Positions 54,605 to 63,798 of a stretch of DNA of 64,000 bases are shown here, piece after piece. This stretch comes from CBDCVO01 sp965223085 (GTDB lineage: Bacteria > Pseudomonadota > Gammaproteobacteria > Ga0077536). Made by a program: the position numbers and the translations under genes. The stretch lies in contig OZ244981.1 of NCBI GenBank assembly GCA_965223085.1, forward strand, positions 1,798,001 to 1,862,000. Direction: 5' to 3'. Position 1 is the stretch's first letter, and the number at the start of each line of letters is the position of its first letter. The notes beneath the pieces are model-generated. The model saw only the letters and a list, made by a program, of their open reading frames with translations, searched no databases and was not told where the DNA came from.

Positions 54605-54625
54605 ATATGTTGCTACGCAACATAT
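54605..54625. promoter_or_regulatory. Perfect 21-base inverted repeat in the fbp / DUF2238 divergent region
   Basis: ATATGTTGC-TAC-GCAACATAT: two perfect 9-base arms around a 3-base centre. It overlaps a TATAAT (54623-54628) reading toward the DUF2238 gene and is followed by a second small palindrome, ATTGTTTACAAT. This is the size and symmetry of a dimeric repressor operator. Both divergent genes could be controlled. Confidence 0.55.
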
Positions 54626-54676
54626 AATAATTGTTTACAATCATGAGGCTGCTAACGGGTTATCAGGTCCGCACTG

Positions 54677-55321
54677 GTGCGCCAACATCGCTTTCACCGG
54701 GAGTATTTCGCCATTAAGCGTGCGTGGATTTTTGTCTTTCTAGCGGTATTGATTTGGTCCGGGATTAACCCGAAAGATCAATTCACCTGGCTTCTCGAAG
54801 TCGTTCCCGCACTCATCGGTGGTGCGCTCTTGTTAGCGACCTACAATTCCTTTCGCTTAACACCGCTATTGTATTTTTTAATATTGTTGCACTGTATCGT
54901 GCTGATGGTTGGCGGCCATTACACCTACGCCGAAGTTCCCTTGTTCGATTTTGTGAAAGAGGTTTTTGGCCTCGCGCGCAACAACTACGATAAAGTTGGA
55001 CATTTTTTTCAAGGCTTCGTGCCTGCGGTGTTGGCGCGAGAAATTATCGTACGCAAGAATCTCGTTAACGGCCGGGTATGGATGAATATTTTCATCATCG
55101 CGATCTGCCTGGCATTTAGTGCGTTCTACGAACTGATCGAGTGGTGGGTAGCGCTCGCCAGCGGCGAGGGTGCCGAGGCGTTTTTAGGCACCCAGGGCTA
55201 TGAGTGGGACACCCAGTCCGATATGGCTTATGCACTTATCGGCGCCCTGGCGGCGCTGATACTGCTATCTGGGCTGCATGATAGGCAGCTCGAAGAAATC
55301 CAGCCCGCGCACCAACGATAA
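54677..55321 (+). CDS. DUF2238 (YjdF) membrane protein
   Basis: A 214-residue membrane protein with about six hydrophobic segments. VGGHYTYAEVPLFDF, NNYDKVGHFFQGFVPAVLARE and FSAFYELIEWWVAL followed by GTQGYEWDTQSDMAYALIG are the DUF2238/YjdF signature, with conserved His, Glu and Asp residues in membrane regions. Function is not established. Start is GTG 54677, which gives a short basic N-terminus before the first helix. Confidence 0.93.
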   Translation: MRQHRFHREYFAIKRAWIFVFLAVLIWSGINPKDQFTWLLEVVPALIGGALLLATYNSFRLTPLLYFLILLHCIVLMVGGHYTYAEVPLFDFVKEVFGLARNNYDKVGHFFQGFVPAVLAREIIVRKNLVNGRVWMNIFIIAICLAFSAFYELIEWWVALASGEGAEAFLGTQGYEWDTQSDMAYALIGALAALILLSGLHDRQLEEIQPAHQR

Positions 55322-55325
55322 GAAC

Positions 55326-55348
55326 GGACTAACGAGTGGCGTTAGCCC
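55326..55348 (+). terminator. Terminator-like hairpin after DUF2238 gene
   Basis: CTAACG (55329-55334) and CGTTAG (55340-55345) form a perfect 6-bp stem with a 5-base loop, extended by GG/CC outside one mismatch. A T5 tract follows only about 12 bases later, so the call is tentative. Confidence 0.4.
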
Positions 55349-55416
55349 GGATCAAACTCGGTTTTTAATCACAGGCGCCCACCGGCGATCGCTTGCCGGA
55401 TACCGAGGTTAGGTAC

Positions 55417-55662
55417 TCACAGCGATTTATGCTTCCCGTCACAATAAGGTTGATTGCTGCTACGTTTGCACCCGCAAAGATGGGCGGTGCCGGATTTCTC
55501 TGCTGAAAACGCTAGCGGTTGAAAATCGCTGCCCTTATGCGAACCGTCACAAAATGGTTGCTTTTTACTCTCGCCGCACGCGCACCAATAGTAGGATTTT
55601 CCTTCTTCCATTTCGACCGTATACGGCGCTTTTTGCGCAATTCTCGCCTCTCCCACCATCAT
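55417..55662 (-). CDS. CDGSH-type iron-sulfur protein
   Basis: An 81-residue protein with two CDGSH motifs: CACGESKKQPFCDGSH (near residue 28) and CGCKRSSNQPYCDGKH (near residue 63), each binding a 2Fe-2S cluster through three Cys and one His. No membrane anchor, unlike mitochondrial mitoNEET, and typical of the bacterial tandem form. Probable redox or cluster-transfer role. Single gene, convergent with DUF2238. Confidence 0.95.
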   Translation of the reverse strand: MMVGEARIAQKAPYTVEMEEGKSYYWCACGESKKQPFCDGSHKGSDFQPLAFSAEKSGTAHLCGCKRSSNQPYCDGKHKSL

Positions 55663-55965
55663 TCTACTCCCGCTTGGTCAGCACAAACTTCCAAGAATTG
55701 TATTTTCCCGCACGGCGCCCGAACTGCTCGCGCGCAGCGCTGGTTGTGTTAAAAACGCGTGCAATAATTTCCATCACCGTAGCCTTTGCCTTTGCCTTTG
55801 CCTTTGCATCAGTTCGCCCATTGTTGAAGTTGGCGTGCCAACAGTGCTACTGAGTGCATCGCACTACATGGTCGGTGACATTGTCCTACGCACGTCGTTC
55901 CGGTCTCCTGAGTTCGCTAAAACACTAGTTTTAGCACAGGCGGGGTTTGAATCGACCGCATTGCT
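55663..55965. other. Intergenic region with CCTTTG microsatellite
   Basis: About 300 bases without a supported gene. Positions 55783-55806 are four exact copies of CCTTTG. A plus-strand frame spans the region and would encode an Ala-Phe repeat, but has no family match and no clear ribosome site. Confidence 0.5.
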
Positions 55966-57183
55966 TCAATCACGGCTTGTGCTTACCGGCAAGTCGATTA
56001 ACCCCACGAGACGGTTATTTGGCATCCACCGGGGTGTGCCGCAGAGCTCAAAGTTAAGTCCGCATTGCAGCAATTCGGAGAACACGATATTCATCTCGAG
56101 GCGCGCCAGGGCCGCGCCAAGACAAAAATGAACGCCTGCACCAAACCCGAGGTGCTTGTTGGGATTACGCGCGACATCAAACTCGAACGGTCGTTCAAAT
56201 ACGCGCTCATCGCGATTCGCCGACATTTCCCAAAAAGTTACTTTGTCCCCTGCGCGAAACATTTTGTCTTGAAAAGGTGTATCACGAACGGCAGTCCGCC
56301 GTTTATATGCAGATGGCGTCGTCCAGCGGACCACTTCTTCGACCGCGGATTTCAGTAAACCTGGATCCGCTTTAAGTTGCCGCCAAGCAGCGGGTCGTTC
56401 GAGCAAAGCTAACATTCCGCCCGAGATCGCACGCGTTGTCGTCTCGACCCCAGCCGGAAATAGCAGTGCAAAAAACGAGCGCAGCTCATAGTCGGTCAAG
56501 GTTGAACCGCCTGCTTCGAATTTTGCGTGTACGATGGTGGACAATATGTCGTCGGCAGGATGGGCTCGTTTTTCTTCTATGAGTGATTGCGCGTAGCACC
56601 GGAGCTGGTTCGCATATTCAGCGGCAAGTACGGAATCGGAGGGTGTTTCGATTCCACGATCGACCAAGTCGCACAGCGTCAGGCGATCGTCCTCGGGCAC
56701 ACCCAGAACCAGGCAGATCGCCTGAGTGGGGATCTCGCGAGAAATGCGCTGAGCAAAATTGCAAGATTCTCCAGGCTCTACAGACGCGAGCAATCGTTTC
56801 GTGCGCATACGTAATTCATCTTCGAGCGCCGCGACGGCATTTATGGTGAAGCCTTTGTTGACGAGTGCCCGTAAGCGACGATGATGGGGATCGTCGGTGT
56901 GATTAAGTACTTTGCCGGCCGTACTCTCGTCTTTGATCGCGGTACCACCACCCTTGCGATTGCCGCCGGTATTAGAAGAGAACGCGGTAGCATCCATAAT
57001 AATCGCGTTAACGTCCGCGTAGCGAGATACCACCCAAAAGCCTTCGCCATCTGGGGTCACCGCCGTGGGTTCGTGCCAGTAGATTGGTTCATGGGTGCGC
57101 AACCAAGTAAAAAAGTCGTGTGGGAATCCATTGGCAAAGCTGCTGCCGTCAGAGAGGTCGACGGTTTCCGTACTAACGCTCAT
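55966..57183 (-). CDS. Cytochrome P450
   Basis: A 405-residue soluble bacterial P450. The I-helix oxygen motif is LFPAGVETTTR (AGxET), the K-helix ExxR is in EEVVRW, and the haem loop is FGAGVHFCLGAALARLE with the ligand cysteine. It needs a ferredoxin and reductase, which are not adjacent. Its start overlaps the stop of the upstream dehydrogenase gene (ATGA), so the two are translationally coupled and probably act on the same compound. Substrate unknown. Confidence 0.95.
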   Translation of the reverse strand: MSVSTETVDLSDGSSFANGFPHDFFTWLRTHEPIYWHEPTAVTPDGEGFWVVSRYADVNAIIMDATAFSSNTGGNRKGGGTAIKDESTAGKVLNHTDDPHHRRLRALVNKGFTINAVAALEDELRMRTKRLLASVEPGESCNFAQRISREIPTQAICLVLGVPEDDRLTLCDLVDRGIETPSDSVLAAEYANQLRCYAQSLIEEKRAHPADDILSTIVHAKFEAGGSTLTDYELRSFFALLFPAGVETTTRAISGGMLALLERPAAWRQLKADPGLLKSAVEEVVRWTTPSAYKRRTAVRDTPFQDKMFRAGDKVTFWEMSANRDERVFERPFEFDVARNPNKHLGFGAGVHFCLGAALARLEMNIVFSELLQCGLNFELCGTPRWMPNNRLVGLIDLPVSTSRD

Positions 57184-58079
57184 AACTTTTTTTTGCCTCT
57201 TAATGGTGGCAGCTTGAGCCCGGCGGCAGCTTCGAGCACCTTTACCGTCGCGAAAAAATCCTCGTCGCCGGCAGCGAGTGCGGATTCATAAATACCGTAC
57301 GCGGCGCTGCTAACGGGCACCGCGACATCGAGATCGCGAGCACACGCCAAGGCCACGTCGAGGTCTTTAGCGGCGATCGATAAAGCGAAAACACCTACAT
57401 CGAATTTGCCCGATAGGATAAGCGGCGCAGCAGCGAGCAAAGGGCCGGCGGAGCATTCTTTTAAGGCCTCGAGCAGCGCGTTCGGATCCAGGCCGGCCTT
57501 TGCTCCCAGGACGAAACCCTCTTGAATTAAAACACTGACGGCGAGAAAAATTTGATTATTAATAAGCTTAGCTAAAGTACCGCAGCCAGCGATGCCCATG
57601 TAATGGATGTGCGCACCAAAATACTCGAGCAGCGGGCGAACTCTTATAAACGCGTCCTCGTCTCCGCCGATCATTACGGCAAGAGAACCGTCGCGAGCTG
57701 CTAGCTTACCGCCCGATACCGGCGCGTCCAGGTAATCGATGCCTTTAGCGCTAGCGCGTCGTGAGATGTCTCGATTCAAGTTCACGGAATTTGTCGACAA
57801 GTCGACGATCGTTCGCAGGCTTTCGCTCGTGGTAAGCAAACCGTCTTCTCCGAGGACGACGTCTTCGATCTGCGCAGGTCCGGGCAAGGACAAAAACACG
57901 GTATCACAGGACGCTGCGATATCGCGCACGCTTGGTGCCACGATGGCCCCTAGGTCAGCGAGTGAGCGGAGCGCGTTTTCGTCGATATCGAACACCCGCA
58001 ACCCGGGGCAGCGTTCGAACATACGATGTGCGATGGGCCCGCCCATCGTGCCGGTACCGATAAAACCTACTCTCGACAT
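57180..58079 (-). CDS. 3-hydroxyisobutyrate-dehydrogenase-family oxidoreductase
   Basis: A 299-residue beta-hydroxyacid dehydrogenase. The NAD(P)-binding start is VGFIGTGTMGGPIAHRM, substrate-binding DAPVSGGKLAARDGSL follows, and the catalytic lysine is in GTLAKLINNQIF. The family oxidises 3-hydroxy acids or reduces semialdehydes or imines. It precedes and overlaps the P450 gene, forming a two-gene unit. Confidence 0.94.
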   Translation of the reverse strand: MSRVGFIGTGTMGGPIAHRMFERCPGLRVFDIDENALRSLADLGAIVAPSVRDIAASCDTVFLSLPGPAQIEDVVLGEDGLLTTSESLRTIVDLSTNSVNLNRDISRRASAKGIDYLDAPVSGGKLAARDGSLAVMIGGDEDAFIRVRPLLEYFGAHIHYMGIAGCGTLAKLINNQIFLAVSVLIQEGFVLGAKAGLDPNALLEALKECSAGPLLAAAPLILSGKFDVGVFALSIAAKDLDVALACARDLDVAVPVSSAAYGIYESALAAGDEDFFATVKVLEAAAGLKLPPLRGKKKL

Positions 58080-58252
58080 ATAAACGCGAGATCTACTGAG
58101 TGCAAGCAGCTTAATGCATTCTTTTCACGCCAACAAATCGGTGCCGCTACAGCATAATTGGCGTTTTTTACGCGTCTTCTTAGCATGATGTTGTGCACGG
58201 CGTCGCTTGCTGTTACTGGCGCCGGGCTTATCGTGCTACCGAATATTGTCAG

Positions 58253-59334
58253 CTACTTCCACACCGCGCAGCGACTAACGATATGCGGTCGACCTGTCAA
58301 CGCTTGCAGCGGTCCTGTATAAATAACTTCCAAGTAGTCAAACGGAAAGTTTTTTAAGTAGTAGTTCCCCAGCGGGTTATTGAGATCGAATTCGGGGGGA
58401 TATGCGCCTTTTGGCAGAGAATGAGCTGCAACTCCTCGAATGCTCAGCCCGGTGCCATTAATATCGCCGCAGTACATCCCGTATTTCTGGATTGCTTTGT
58501 AGATGATTTTTTCAATTATCCCGATATCAGTCATTGCATCGATGTTCAACTCGTTGTTAATCCTTATGAGCGTGCCTTCAGGTATAGCATCGAGGCGATT
58601 TTCTAGGGCGCCATCGTTGTGGGTAGCCGGATTCACATAAGCATTTTTGTTAGTTACCGGAACAGCAAATGACAGCGCGTGGTTGATGAGCCGTCTTGTA
58701 GTTCTTTCGGCCATATCAGTCCTTGCAACTGGCTCCATCCCGCTGCGACGGTCGACCTTCCATCCAGGTAAATTCCCGAAGAGCGAATATCAATAGCGTT
58801 GCCAGCTCCCGCGGTGGTATTTTTAAACAACCAAAATTCATGGGCGCAATTTGAGTCGTTGTCGATCACGATAAGATGCTTATCGGACCCGGCCGTCGCG
58901 GCAGCGCCGAAAGGAATAGGAACATCTACCAAAGTAGATTTTCCTGTGGGCATATGGTAGCGCGTAATCTTGATGTTGCGTTTCTTCGTGTTGTCGTTCG
59001 CGAAATAAACAGGGGAACCAAATTGTCCCGCGATTACATAGGTATTCGCATTGTTACGCCCGCTGTTTTGTCTGATTAGCTTGATCATGGCGCTCGAATT
59101 GGGGTGCACCGGCGCATCATCAGGAATTTCCTTTAAGAACGGGTTTTCCGGGTGATTAAACACCATGGTGCCATCCCACTTGACGACTTGCTGGTGAGAG
59201 TGGTGCAACGCTGGGGAGCTCGGCAGAGCGCCGTGACTATGACAACCGTTTAGCAAAAGACCGAGTGCGGCTAGCATCGTGGCGCTAAGCAAATTCACCG
59301 CGTTTGCACGGTGATGAGCACTGGTATTTTCCAT
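58253..59334 (-). pseudogene. Lipoprotein of unknown function, split by a one-base deletion
   Basis: The N-terminal part starts MENTSAHHRANAV, with a signal peptide ending LLLNGC (lipobox). It continues NHPENPFLKEIPDDAPVHPNS, YHMPTGKSTLVDVPIP and WSQLQGLIWPKELQDG. At about 58688-58690 the frame changes and homology continues INHALSFAVPVTNKNAYVNPATH and AIQKYGMYCGDI. This layout (LxGLIRxxE..., HALxFxxP..., KYGM) is known from secreted carbohydrate-related proteins of unclear function. Adding one base restores one protein of about 360 residues. Confidence 0.72.
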
Positions 59335-59534
59335 GAACCTATTTTGACCTAAACATTGTCCGCTCTGAAGTCGTGATAGTCATTCCACAGACGCTGTCTA
59401 GCCCAACGCTCGTGATGACTCGTCTTCGCAGATATTGATCTCGTGGTATATTCGATTTTGTCACAGCGCGGGCTTCCGCATGACAGATCATGCCCGTTGA
59501 ATAACAGCGCTGTTGTGGGAGCGTGATCACAAAT

Positions 59535-60110
59535 ATGAATTGGAAAGCCTGCATTTTAGTCCTATCGTACGCCTGTGCTTGCTATGGCGCGGGCTACGTT
59601 CACGCTAACGATCAGGACCAGGAAATCCTTGCACGCAGTCGGTCACTAACACAGGCGTATGCGCAACAATTACAAGCTGCATTGCAGTCTGCGTTGGCGG
59701 ATAGCGGGCCCGTTGGCGCCATTCACGTATGCAAACGTACAGCTGTTCAGATTGCGGCTGAACTCGCGCGCCAGTCTGGAGCGAAAATCGGCCGTACCAG
59801 TCTGCGCGTGCGTAATCCTGTGAATATGCCCGAGCCGTGGCAAGCACAAGTCCTGCGAACGTTCGAGTCGAGACAGCAGGGTGGAGCAGTCGGATCGTTT
59901 GAGCATCTGCAGTCCCTAAGCGACGGCTCGGTACGCTACATGAAAGCAATCCCGATAAAGCCGTTATGTTTGACCTGCCATGGCGCGTCACTCACGCCGG
60001 ATGTTGAGAACGCATTAACAGCAGCATACCCACACGACCAAGCGCGTGGTTACAGCTTGGGGGAAATCCGCGGTGCGTTCACCGTTACGTGGGGCAACGC
60101 TAGCCGTTAG
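59535..60110 (+). CDS. DUF3365 (Tll0287-like) haem-binding periplasmic protein
   Basis: A 191-residue protein starting at MNWKACILVLSYACACYG, a signal peptide. AIHVCKRTAVQIAAELARQSG and KIGRTSLRVRNPVNMPEPWQ are typical of DUF3365, and the c-type haem motif is CLTCHG near residue 148, with an MKAIPIKP stretch before it. Such proteins sense redox or gas in the periplasm as PAS-like haem domains, here as a free domain. A GTG 12 bases upstream is in frame but less likely. Confidence 0.88.
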   Translation: MNWKACILVLSYACACYGAGYVHANDQDQEILARSRSLTQAYAQQLQAALQSALADSGPVGAIHVCKRTAVQIAAELARQSGAKIGRTSLRVRNPVNMPEPWQAQVLRTFESRQQGGAVGSFEHLQSLSDGSVRYMKAIPIKPLCLTCHGASLTPDVENALTAAYPHDQARGYSLGEIRGAFTVTWGNASR

Positions 60111-60174
60111 GCATGGGTGCCGGATTTACCTCAAGCGAGTAATTATTAATCCCTCCGCCACCCCCTAGCGGGCT

Positions 60175-60576
60175 TTATTGGAGGCGGTGTTCGCCCTCAG
60201 GAAGCAGCAACCAGAACACATGGTCTGGGTGATTGGCGACGCCTGCGACTCGATATCCGTGCACTTTCGCGAGGGTGCTCAGGACGAAGAATTCTGCATG
60301 CCTAGTAAGGCCCAGCGTGGCAATCGTGCTCACTGACCACAACTGTTCGAGAGCATGCCTCCAAACTGACGTGACATCTCCATCGAACGCATGCAGGCAA
60401 CAACGATCGGCGATGTCTGGAGTGGTAATCCACTTCTGCACCAATACGCCGAGCCTGGTATCGTATAACGCATGGGTCGAGAGCGGCGCCGAACTTGCGA
60501 GATAAGCCGTGAACTTAATCGGCGCGAACGCCACGACAGGGGCGGCGGCGGATCTTAAAAACTCTCGGCGGTCCAT
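60175..60576 (-). CDS. Tat-exported small protein, unknown
   Basis: A 133-residue protein starting MDRREFLRSAAAP, a twin-arginine signal (RREFLR) and hydrophobic stretch. The mature part has two adjacent cysteines (ADRCCLHAFDG) and a VNHPDHVFWLL-type end. I do not recognise a family. It follows the cytochrome c and flavoprotein genes on the same strand with a 20-base gap, so it may be a periplasmic partner of that dehydrogenase. Confidence 0.65.
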   Translation of the reverse strand: MDRREFLRSAAAPVVAFAPIKFTAYLASSAPLSTHALYDTRLGVLVQKWITTPDIADRCCLHAFDGDVTSVWRHALEQLWSVSTIATLGLTRHAEFFVLSTLAKVHGYRVAGVANHPDHVFWLLLPEGEHRLQ

Positions 60577-60596
60577 GATCGATAGCAATATTCGGC

Positions 60597-60938
60597 TTAG
60601 GGCTTAACCAGAAACTCGATGAGTGCGTCGAGCGCCGCATCGGAGATTTCCGTGCGGCGAAATTTTGGCATACCACCGAAGCCATCCCTTACGAAACTAC
60701 GTAATTGCGCCGGCGTAAGATCTTGCCTTGTCAGTAACACCGATCGAGCAGCCCCCTGACGCGCTTTTAGCTGAATAGTCCCGGGCGCAAAAGGGCTGTC
60801 GGCGTGGCACGGCGCACACCACTCGAGGTAGGTGCGCTGTCCGGTGTCTTGTTCGGCATGCGCTTCAGTCGCTGCCACGATTAACCAACCGGCAAGCGCG
60901 ATCCCGAGGAGAAAAAAGTTGGCGCAAAGGTCTTGCAT
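60597..60938 (-). CDS. Cytochrome c subunit (PchC-like)
   Basis: A 113-residue exported protein with a signal peptide ending AHAEQ, one haem c site CAPCH near residue 41, and the axial methionine in GFGGMPKFR. It fits the small cytochrome subunit of 4-cresol dehydrogenase or eugenol hydroxylase. The start ATG overlaps the stop of the flavoprotein gene by one base (TAATG), which supports a two-subunit enzyme. It would take electrons from the flavoprotein in the periplasm. Confidence 0.88.
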   Translation of the reverse strand: MQDLCANFFLLGIALAGWLIVAATEAHAEQDTGQRTYLEWCAPCHADSPFAPGTIQLKARQGAARSVLLTRQDLTPAQLRSFVRDGFGGMPKFRRTEISDAALDALIEFLVKP

Positions 60939-62506
60939 TAGTATTGCTCACGATAATGCTTAGGCCAGATCCTAGATTTCCCTGGCGCTATGATTCCGCG
61001 AGGATCGATTGAGTCTTTGAGTCGTTCTTGAAATCGTAACATCGCGTTGTTGTTGAAATCGTAAGTAGAAGCTACGGTATCCATGTAGGCGAGATGGGTA
61101 CGATACTCTCCGTATCCTTTCGCGGCGGCCTCGCGAACTAAAATTTCGAATAACTCGCGCACTTTCTTCATTGCCCCAGGATCGGTCTTTGCAAACACGA
61201 GCGTGTTGATGAACCTGAATGCGCGACCCTGACAGTAGAAACCGCACAGGTGGTCGAATCCAAAGTCGTGCACACGCTTGCGAACCAGATCGTGAATCTC
61301 ACGAACGTGCTTGGCGTCGGCCGGGCCTACTGGGGAGAAATCTATATGGCCACCGGCTCCCAACCAGTTGACTAATCCAAATTCATTCAAACTCGGAATG
61401 CCGGCTTGGCTTTGATCGCGGGGGTGAACGATATCATCGCCGGGACGGTAGACACGCGTGTGCACCTCGACGCTTGGGATCTCACCCACGGTCTTTTCGA
61501 TGCGCGTCCATGCTTCGCGTACGCGCTGTTCGGTGCCGCATAAGGCGAACGAGGTGTTCCATCGGCCAAGGTTTAGTTGCTTCTGGAGCTGTGTCAAGAT
61601 TTCTTCCGGAATAGGACCAAACCCGTCGAACCACTGACTTCTCACGGATAGAAAAGAGGCGATTAACTCGAGGTTGGTGATGACGACCGGATGTCGGATC
61701 GTCTCATCCAGTTTAAACGGGCGCAGCCGCTCGACGATTTCTTCAAGGCCGCCGTCTTCACCGCAATTGACCTCGCAGCTCATGTAGTAATCGGGTTCAG
61801 GGTATAGGAATCGCGACATTTTGGTCACAACACCGTAATTCGATTGCGTGAACAAGCCGTCGACGAGCGGTCCGAAACCGGCGTTGAGCAACGGACCGGC
61901 ATTGCCGTTAGTCATCGCCCCCATGCCGGTGCGAAGCAGCTCCCCGTCCGGCAATACGATCTCGAGACCCGTGGAGTTTGCGAACTGGTCGTCGAAATAG
62001 CCGTAGCCGATCCCGCGCTCCAATCCGTTGCCCACGACGCTGCCCCATCCCGGGCCGGGCACCGACTGCCACAGCCGAAGTCCATGCGCTTGCAGATGAT
62101 TATGCAGTTGAAAAAAGCTCACGCCCGGCTCTTCGACTGCGTAAGCAGGCTCTGCGTTTATTTCCACAATTCGATTCATGCGCTTTAGATCGAGCACTAC
62201 GGTGCCCGGCACCAATGGCGCCGCGCCCCCGTAAGCGAGATTCTTGCCCGCCGACATCGGCCAGATGGGCACGTGTAAGCGATGAGCAGCTCTGACCACC
62301 GCTTGCACCTCTTCGACAGCGGCAGGCGCAACGAAACCACCGGCGACAAACTCTAATGGATCCCCAGGGTTGTAAGCGTCGTTGTAGCTCTCGCGATCTT
62401 TCTTTAACGACGACGCCCATTGGTCCCCCACGATCGATTTAAACGTTTCGAATGCCCGGCCAATCGTCTCTGGCGTTACCCCCTTAGGGTATCGAACGTC
62501 TCTCAT
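60938..62506 (-). CDS. 4-cresol-dehydrogenase-type flavoprotein (VAO/PCMH family)
   Basis: A 522-residue FAD oxidoreductase of the p-cresol methylhydroxylase/vanillyl-alcohol-oxidase group. PIWPMSAGKNLAYGGAAP is the pyrophosphate-binding loop, VPGPGWGSVVGNGLERGIGYG and NYGVVTKM are family blocks, and FGLVNWLGAGGHIDFSPV is the C-terminal active-site region. Length equals PchF (about 520). With the adjacent cytochrome it should oxidise a 4-alkylphenol (4-cresol, eugenol or similar) to the alcohol and aldehyde. No signal peptide; PchF is exported with its partner. Confidence 0.92.
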   Translation of the reverse strand: MRDVRYPKGVTPETIGRAFETFKSIVGDQWASSLKKDRESYNDAYNPGDPLEFVAGGFVAPAAVEEVQAVVRAAHRLHVPIWPMSAGKNLAYGGAAPLVPGTVVLDLKRMNRIVEINAEPAYAVEEPGVSFFQLHNHLQAHGLRLWQSVPGPGWGSVVGNGLERGIGYGYFDDQFANSTGLEIVLPDGELLRTGMGAMTNGNAGPLLNAGFGPLVDGLFTQSNYGVVTKMSRFLYPEPDYYMSCEVNCGEDGGLEEIVERLRPFKLDETIRHPVVITNLELIASFLSVRSQWFDGFGPIPEEILTQLQKQLNLGRWNTSFALCGTEQRVREAWTRIEKTVGEIPSVEVHTRVYRPGDDIVHPRDQSQAGIPSLNEFGLVNWLGAGGHIDFSPVGPADAKHVREIHDLVRKRVHDFGFDHLCGFYCQGRAFRFINTLVFAKTDPGAMKKVRELFEILVREAAAKGYGEYRTHLAYMDTVASTYDFNNNAMLRFQERLKDSIDPRGIIAPGKSRIWPKHYREQY

Positions 62507-62612
62507 CCTAAGGTTGCCCTGCAGCGTTTGTGGCTGCGCGTCGACAGCTGCGATAAAAAGCGAGGCACGGAAATATCCGGGCTAGCAAGAACTGTGGCGC
62601 AATGGTCGCGAG

Positions 62613-63785
62613 TCATGAGACAAATAGACCGACATAGTTTTCAGCGATCATAGTCAATCCTGCAGATGACGACGTCATATAGTCCAACTCGGCGAGTTGA
62701 ATACGACGATCGAATGCCGATTCGCTGTACTTGTGGGTGGCATTCGTAAACCACCACGAAAATCTTTCTGCCTGCCAGATTTGGCGCAAACATCTATCCG
62801 AATACTTATCGAGGCCTGTTTCGTCGCGATTTTCAAAAAAATTCTTCAAGGCCTCAAATAGCACGCGCACATCGCTTGCCGCTAGGTTAAGGCCCTTGGC
62901 ACCGGTCGGGGGCACGATGTGTGCCGCGTCGCCGGCGAGGAACAGACGGCCGCAACGCATCGGCTCTGCTACAAAACTGCGCAGCGGGGCGATACTTTTC
63001 TCAATGGAGGGTCCGGTTACAAGTGAATCGGCGACTCGTGTCGGAAGACGCCTGCGAAGCTCGTCCCAAAAAGCGTCATCGGACCACTGAGCAATATCAT
63101 CTTCGAGTGCGCATTGAATGTAATAGCGTGACCTAGACAGTGAGCGCATGCTGCACAACGCGAAGCCGCGGTCATGGCTACTGTAGATCAGTTCGTCGTC
63201 TACCGGCGGGGTATTCGAAAGTACCCCAAGCCAGCCGAATGGGTAGGCACGCTCGAACGATGTCATTGCGCTCCCCGGGATGCTGGCGCGACAAACGCCG
63301 TGATAACCGTCGCAGCCGGCGATGAAATCGCATTGCACTTCGCGGTCTTGGCCATCGAGGTGGTAGCTAATCCGCGGCGTGTGGGTGTCGAAGTCGTGAA
63401 TAGTGACGTCTTCAGCTTCAAACACGATCGTGCCACCGGCCTCGAGGCGCGCTTCGTAGAGATCGCGGGTGATTTCAGTCTGACCATACACCATGACGGT
63501 CCGGCCGCCCGCCAGACCGCGCATATCGATACGCCGGCGCTGATCGCCGAATGCAATGCTGAAGCCGTTATGGATCAGACCTTCGCGATGCATGCGTTCT
63601 CCAGCGCCGGCTGCGTCGATGAGCTTGACCGTCCCGGTCTCCAGCACCCCGGCACGGATGCGCGCCTCCACGTAAGCGCGGGAGTGCTGTTCGAGAATAA
63701 TGTTGTCAATACCCCGCAGCGATAACAGTTGAGAAAGCAGCAGACCTGAGGGACCGCCACCCACAATACCAACCTGTGTGCGCAT
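62613..63785 (-). CDS. pobA: 4-hydroxybenzoate 3-monooxygenase
   Basis: A 390-residue flavoprotein hydroxylase, the length of PobA (394). MRTQVGIVGGGPSGLLLSQLL in blocks is the FAD fold, RIRAGVLETGTV and YGQTEITRDL follow, CDGYHGVCR is the DG motif, and GDAAHIVPPTGAKGLNLAASD closes the FAD site. It makes protocatechuate from 4-hydroxybenzoate with NADPH and O2. I start at ATG 63785 (gagggc site). It lies 107 bases upstream of the cresol-dehydrogenase-like gene on the same strand. Confidence 0.97.
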   Translation of the reverse strand: MRTQVGIVGGGPSGLLLSQLLSLRGIDNIILEQHSRAYVEARIRAGVLETGTVKLIDAAGAGERMHREGLIHNGFSIAFGDQRRRIDMRGLAGGRTVMVYGQTEITRDLYEARLEAGGTIVFEAEDVTIHDFDTHTPRISYHLDGQDREVQCDFIAGCDGYHGVCRASIPGSAMTSFERAYPFGWLGVLSNTPPVDDELIYSSHDRGFALCSMRSLSRSRYYIQCALEDDIAQWSDDAFWDELRRRLPTRVADSLVTGPSIEKSIAPLRSFVAEPMRCGRLFLAGDAAHIVPPTGAKGLNLAASDVRVLFEALKNFFENRDETGLDKYSDRCLRQIWQAERFSWWFTNATHKYSESAFDRRIQLAELDYMTSSSAGLTMIAENYVGLFVS

Positions 63786-63798
63786 CGCGCTGCCCTCT

